A DNA stretch of 42,500 nucleotides, from positions 1 through 42,500 of the forward strand of contig JAVKOQ010000309.1 in assembly GCA_031835245.1 (NCBI GenBank), written 5' to 3'. Shown in pieces: positions 41,331-42,500 of the stretch. The position numbers were made by a program, and so were the translations under genes. Origin of the DNA: Balamuthia mandrillaris. Lineage: Eukaryota; Discosea; Longamoebia; Balamuthiidae. The notes below the pieces were generated by a model. That model was not told the origin of the DNA, made no database searches, and worked only from the letters and a program-made list of their open reading frames with translations. Numbering within the stretch: position 1 is the stretch's first letter; each line of letters opens with the position of its first letter.

Positions 41331-42500
41331 CAGCAGCAGCAGAGAGGTAGAAAGGTGGATAGAGAGAGACCCTTTTCATGCGGTTGTGAAACTCTGGCAC
41401 ACTGTTGTGGACAGTCATGGAAGCATCGTTGGAGCCATAAACGATTGTTGATTTTAGCACTGGTAGTATGCTAACCGCAACCAATCGAAAGCCTAGCGAT
41501 AACAGAGCGTCAGAGAGTGTCCGTCAAGAATTAAGCTATGTAGAGACAAATAATAAGAGAGAAGAGAAAGAAAAAGAAGTACCTTTATAGTCAATGAGAG
41601 CAATCAGAGGAACGTAAATGCCATCCACTCCGCATTGGTAGACGCTGGTTAAGCCTGTCAACTCGTGAGCTGCCGCTTTCATAGCATTCGCATCCCCTCC
41701 ATATAACTTTTTCCAGTCTGTCGTGTTGATAATAGAGAAGAAGTAAGAACACAAACAAAGCTGAGAGGAAGAGCAAAGCATGAAGAGAGGATAACAAATA
41801 AAGAAAGAGATATAACAACGAAATAGGGAAACATACCCAATGCAAACTTGAAGAGAATGCCTTGGCAAACAAACTTTGGTCCGCCAGCCTGACCGCCCAA
41901 CTTATCAGTGACCGGTTGAATGGTCTTGAGCTCCTTTGGCAGAGCCACTTCAGAGATGATGATGCGACCGTAACACTCTGCTGTATAGTCAAAGTCATGT
42001 ACCAGAGCGGACAGTTGGCGAAAGCGTTTCATCTTCTCCTCGGGAGGACAGTCGTTGATGCCGTCCAGAATGCTTTGAAAGTCTCTGTTCCAGTTCTTGA
42101 CCTGTCCGTTGATTAAAGTGCTTTCGTCCTTCTTGTTCTGGCTCTTCTTCATCTTCTTTTTCTTCTTCTTTTTCTGCTTCTTCTTCTTCTTCTTGGTCTG
42201 TTTTGTTCTCTTTTGCTTTGGTTCGTTCGCTCCATCTTCCTCTTTGTTTTTGTTATTGGTGAGGACGTTGCGATACGATCCAGCATCACTTCCGACTAAC
42301 GCAGCCAACGAACTAACACCAGGAATAGCATATTGAGACGCCACAGCTTCAATAGGGCTATAGGAAGAGGCAGAAGATGAAGACGAAGAAGAGGAGGAAG
42401 AGAAAGCAGAAGGAAAAGAGAGTGATGATTGAGGAACAGCGCTATAGCCAGGTGAAGGAGAGGATGGAGGAGTACGAGGAACAGGATGGGGAGAACTTGG
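35764..42500 (-). CDS. Giant Clu-like / TPR / leucine-rich-repeat protein (5' end outside window)
   Basis: Fifteen minus-strand exons in transcript order: from beyond 42500 to 41837, then 41717-41583, 41492-41371, 41252-41168, 41056-41011, 40940-40527, 40472-40272, 40189-39845, 39722-39587, 39479-39210, 39120-38858, 38793-38167, 37736-36979, 36790-35906, 35839-35764. Visible coding length is about 1675 residues. The order is a Ser/Pro-rich and then Lys-rich leader; a Clu-like region (NWNRDFQSILDGI, YGRIIISEVALP, YQCGVDGIYVPLIAL, HIGLDGRMYLLDFARLFPPE, LLEGMIARVLKNDLR); TPR-like helices (YGDALYQQGLKKTGEQ, ELAVECYSSAVLLAPTLHKA); then about 30 cysteine-containing LRRs of AMN1/FBXL type (KHCKKITDEAVACVI, LNLSWCAITDRALVAI). 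No F-box is seen. Exon 39120-38858 is one base short of frame (see findings). A cytosolic scaffold is likely; specific role unknown. Confidence 0.88.
36791..36978 (-). repeat. AAG/AAC triplet repeat in LRR-gene intron
   Basis: Plus-strand (AAG)n/(AAC) at about 36850-36925, i.e. TTC/TTG on the sense strand, the same repeat family as the plus-strand genes but inverted with gene orientation. Donor GTC|GTACGT and acceptor CAAAG|ATTG join SLKV to SLCINGMDD. Confidence 0.85.
37737..38166 (-). repeat. GGAGAA hexanucleotide and purine tract in LRR-gene intron
   Basis: The 430-bp intron holds (GGAGAA)n at about 37790-37866 and then a 290-bp almost pure purine tract on the plus strand including G-runs of up to seven (around 37993-38030). 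On the sense strand it is pyrimidine. It joins IRKIAA to HCTGLQELCL in phase. Confidence 0.9.
41057..41370 (-). repeat. (GA)n tracts in two introns of the LRR gene
   Basis: (GA)n at about 41066-41112 in intron 41057-41167, and at about 41302-41330 in intron 41253-41370. Both read (CT)n on the sense strand. Similar tracts on the sense strand occur in introns at 9066-9130, 10232-10266, 17816-17850 and others. Confidence 0.8.

Overview
The window is nuclear DNA of a eukaryotic microbe. Nearly every gene is split by short GT-AG introns (54 to about 260 bp) with pyrimidine-rich sense strands, and a few introns are swollen to 300-970 bp by simple repeats. Gene content (Rap-GAP, BAR protein, paxillin-like LD/LIM protein, FERM-OTU protein, several F-box proteins, SUKH-like domain, TOM1/THH1-type 7TM protein, LZIC) suggests an actin-crawling amoebozoan of the Acanthamoeba/Balamuthia kind. 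This is inferred from content only; the genus cannot be fixed from the window. No intact mobile element, no CRISPR array and no rRNA were seen. One tRNA gene is present.

Layout, left to right: last exon of proteasome alpha subunit PSMA6 (+); F-box/SUKH-like protein (+); decayed patch with a piggyBac-type zinc-ribbon remnant (-); secreted DUF4397 protein (+); peroxisomal ABCD half-transporter (-), divergent from a mitoribosomal mS23-like gene (+); TOM1/THH1-like 7TM gene (+); lumenal GT2 glycosyltransferase (-), divergent from a Rap-GAP gene (+); tRNA-Val(CAC) (+); BAR-domain gene (+); UBZ4-FERM-OTU deubiquitinase gene (+); a cluster of three cysteine-rich surface genes (two-TM paralogue, secreted protein, two-TM paralogue; all +); small doubtful ORF (+) and a zinc-binding F-box-like gene (+); F-box/WD40 gene (-), divergent from LZIC (+) across a tandem array of perfect tRNA B-box sequences; paxillin-like LD/LIM gene (-); and a very large Clu-like/TPR/LRR gene (-) filling 35.8-42.5 kb and running off the right edge.

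Functional threads are ubiquitin/proteasome (PSMA6, three F-box-type proteins, an OTU deubiquitinase with a ubiquitin-binding finger), membrane/cytoskeleton and adhesion signalling (Rap-GAP, BAR, FERM, LD/LIM), organelle function (ABCD, mS23), and a cysteine-rich cell-surface locus. There is no sign of operons. Genes are close together, and divergent pairs share 360-600 bp promoters.

Two genome-wide habits stand out. Repeat-filled introns are pyrimidine-rich on the sense strand whichever strand the gene lies on. The palindrome TGTCGACA recurs almost only in intergenic DNA, often 40-200 bp upstream of start codons. Exon models were built by hand from splice sites and reading frame. Most close to an exact multiple of three; the exceptions are flagged.
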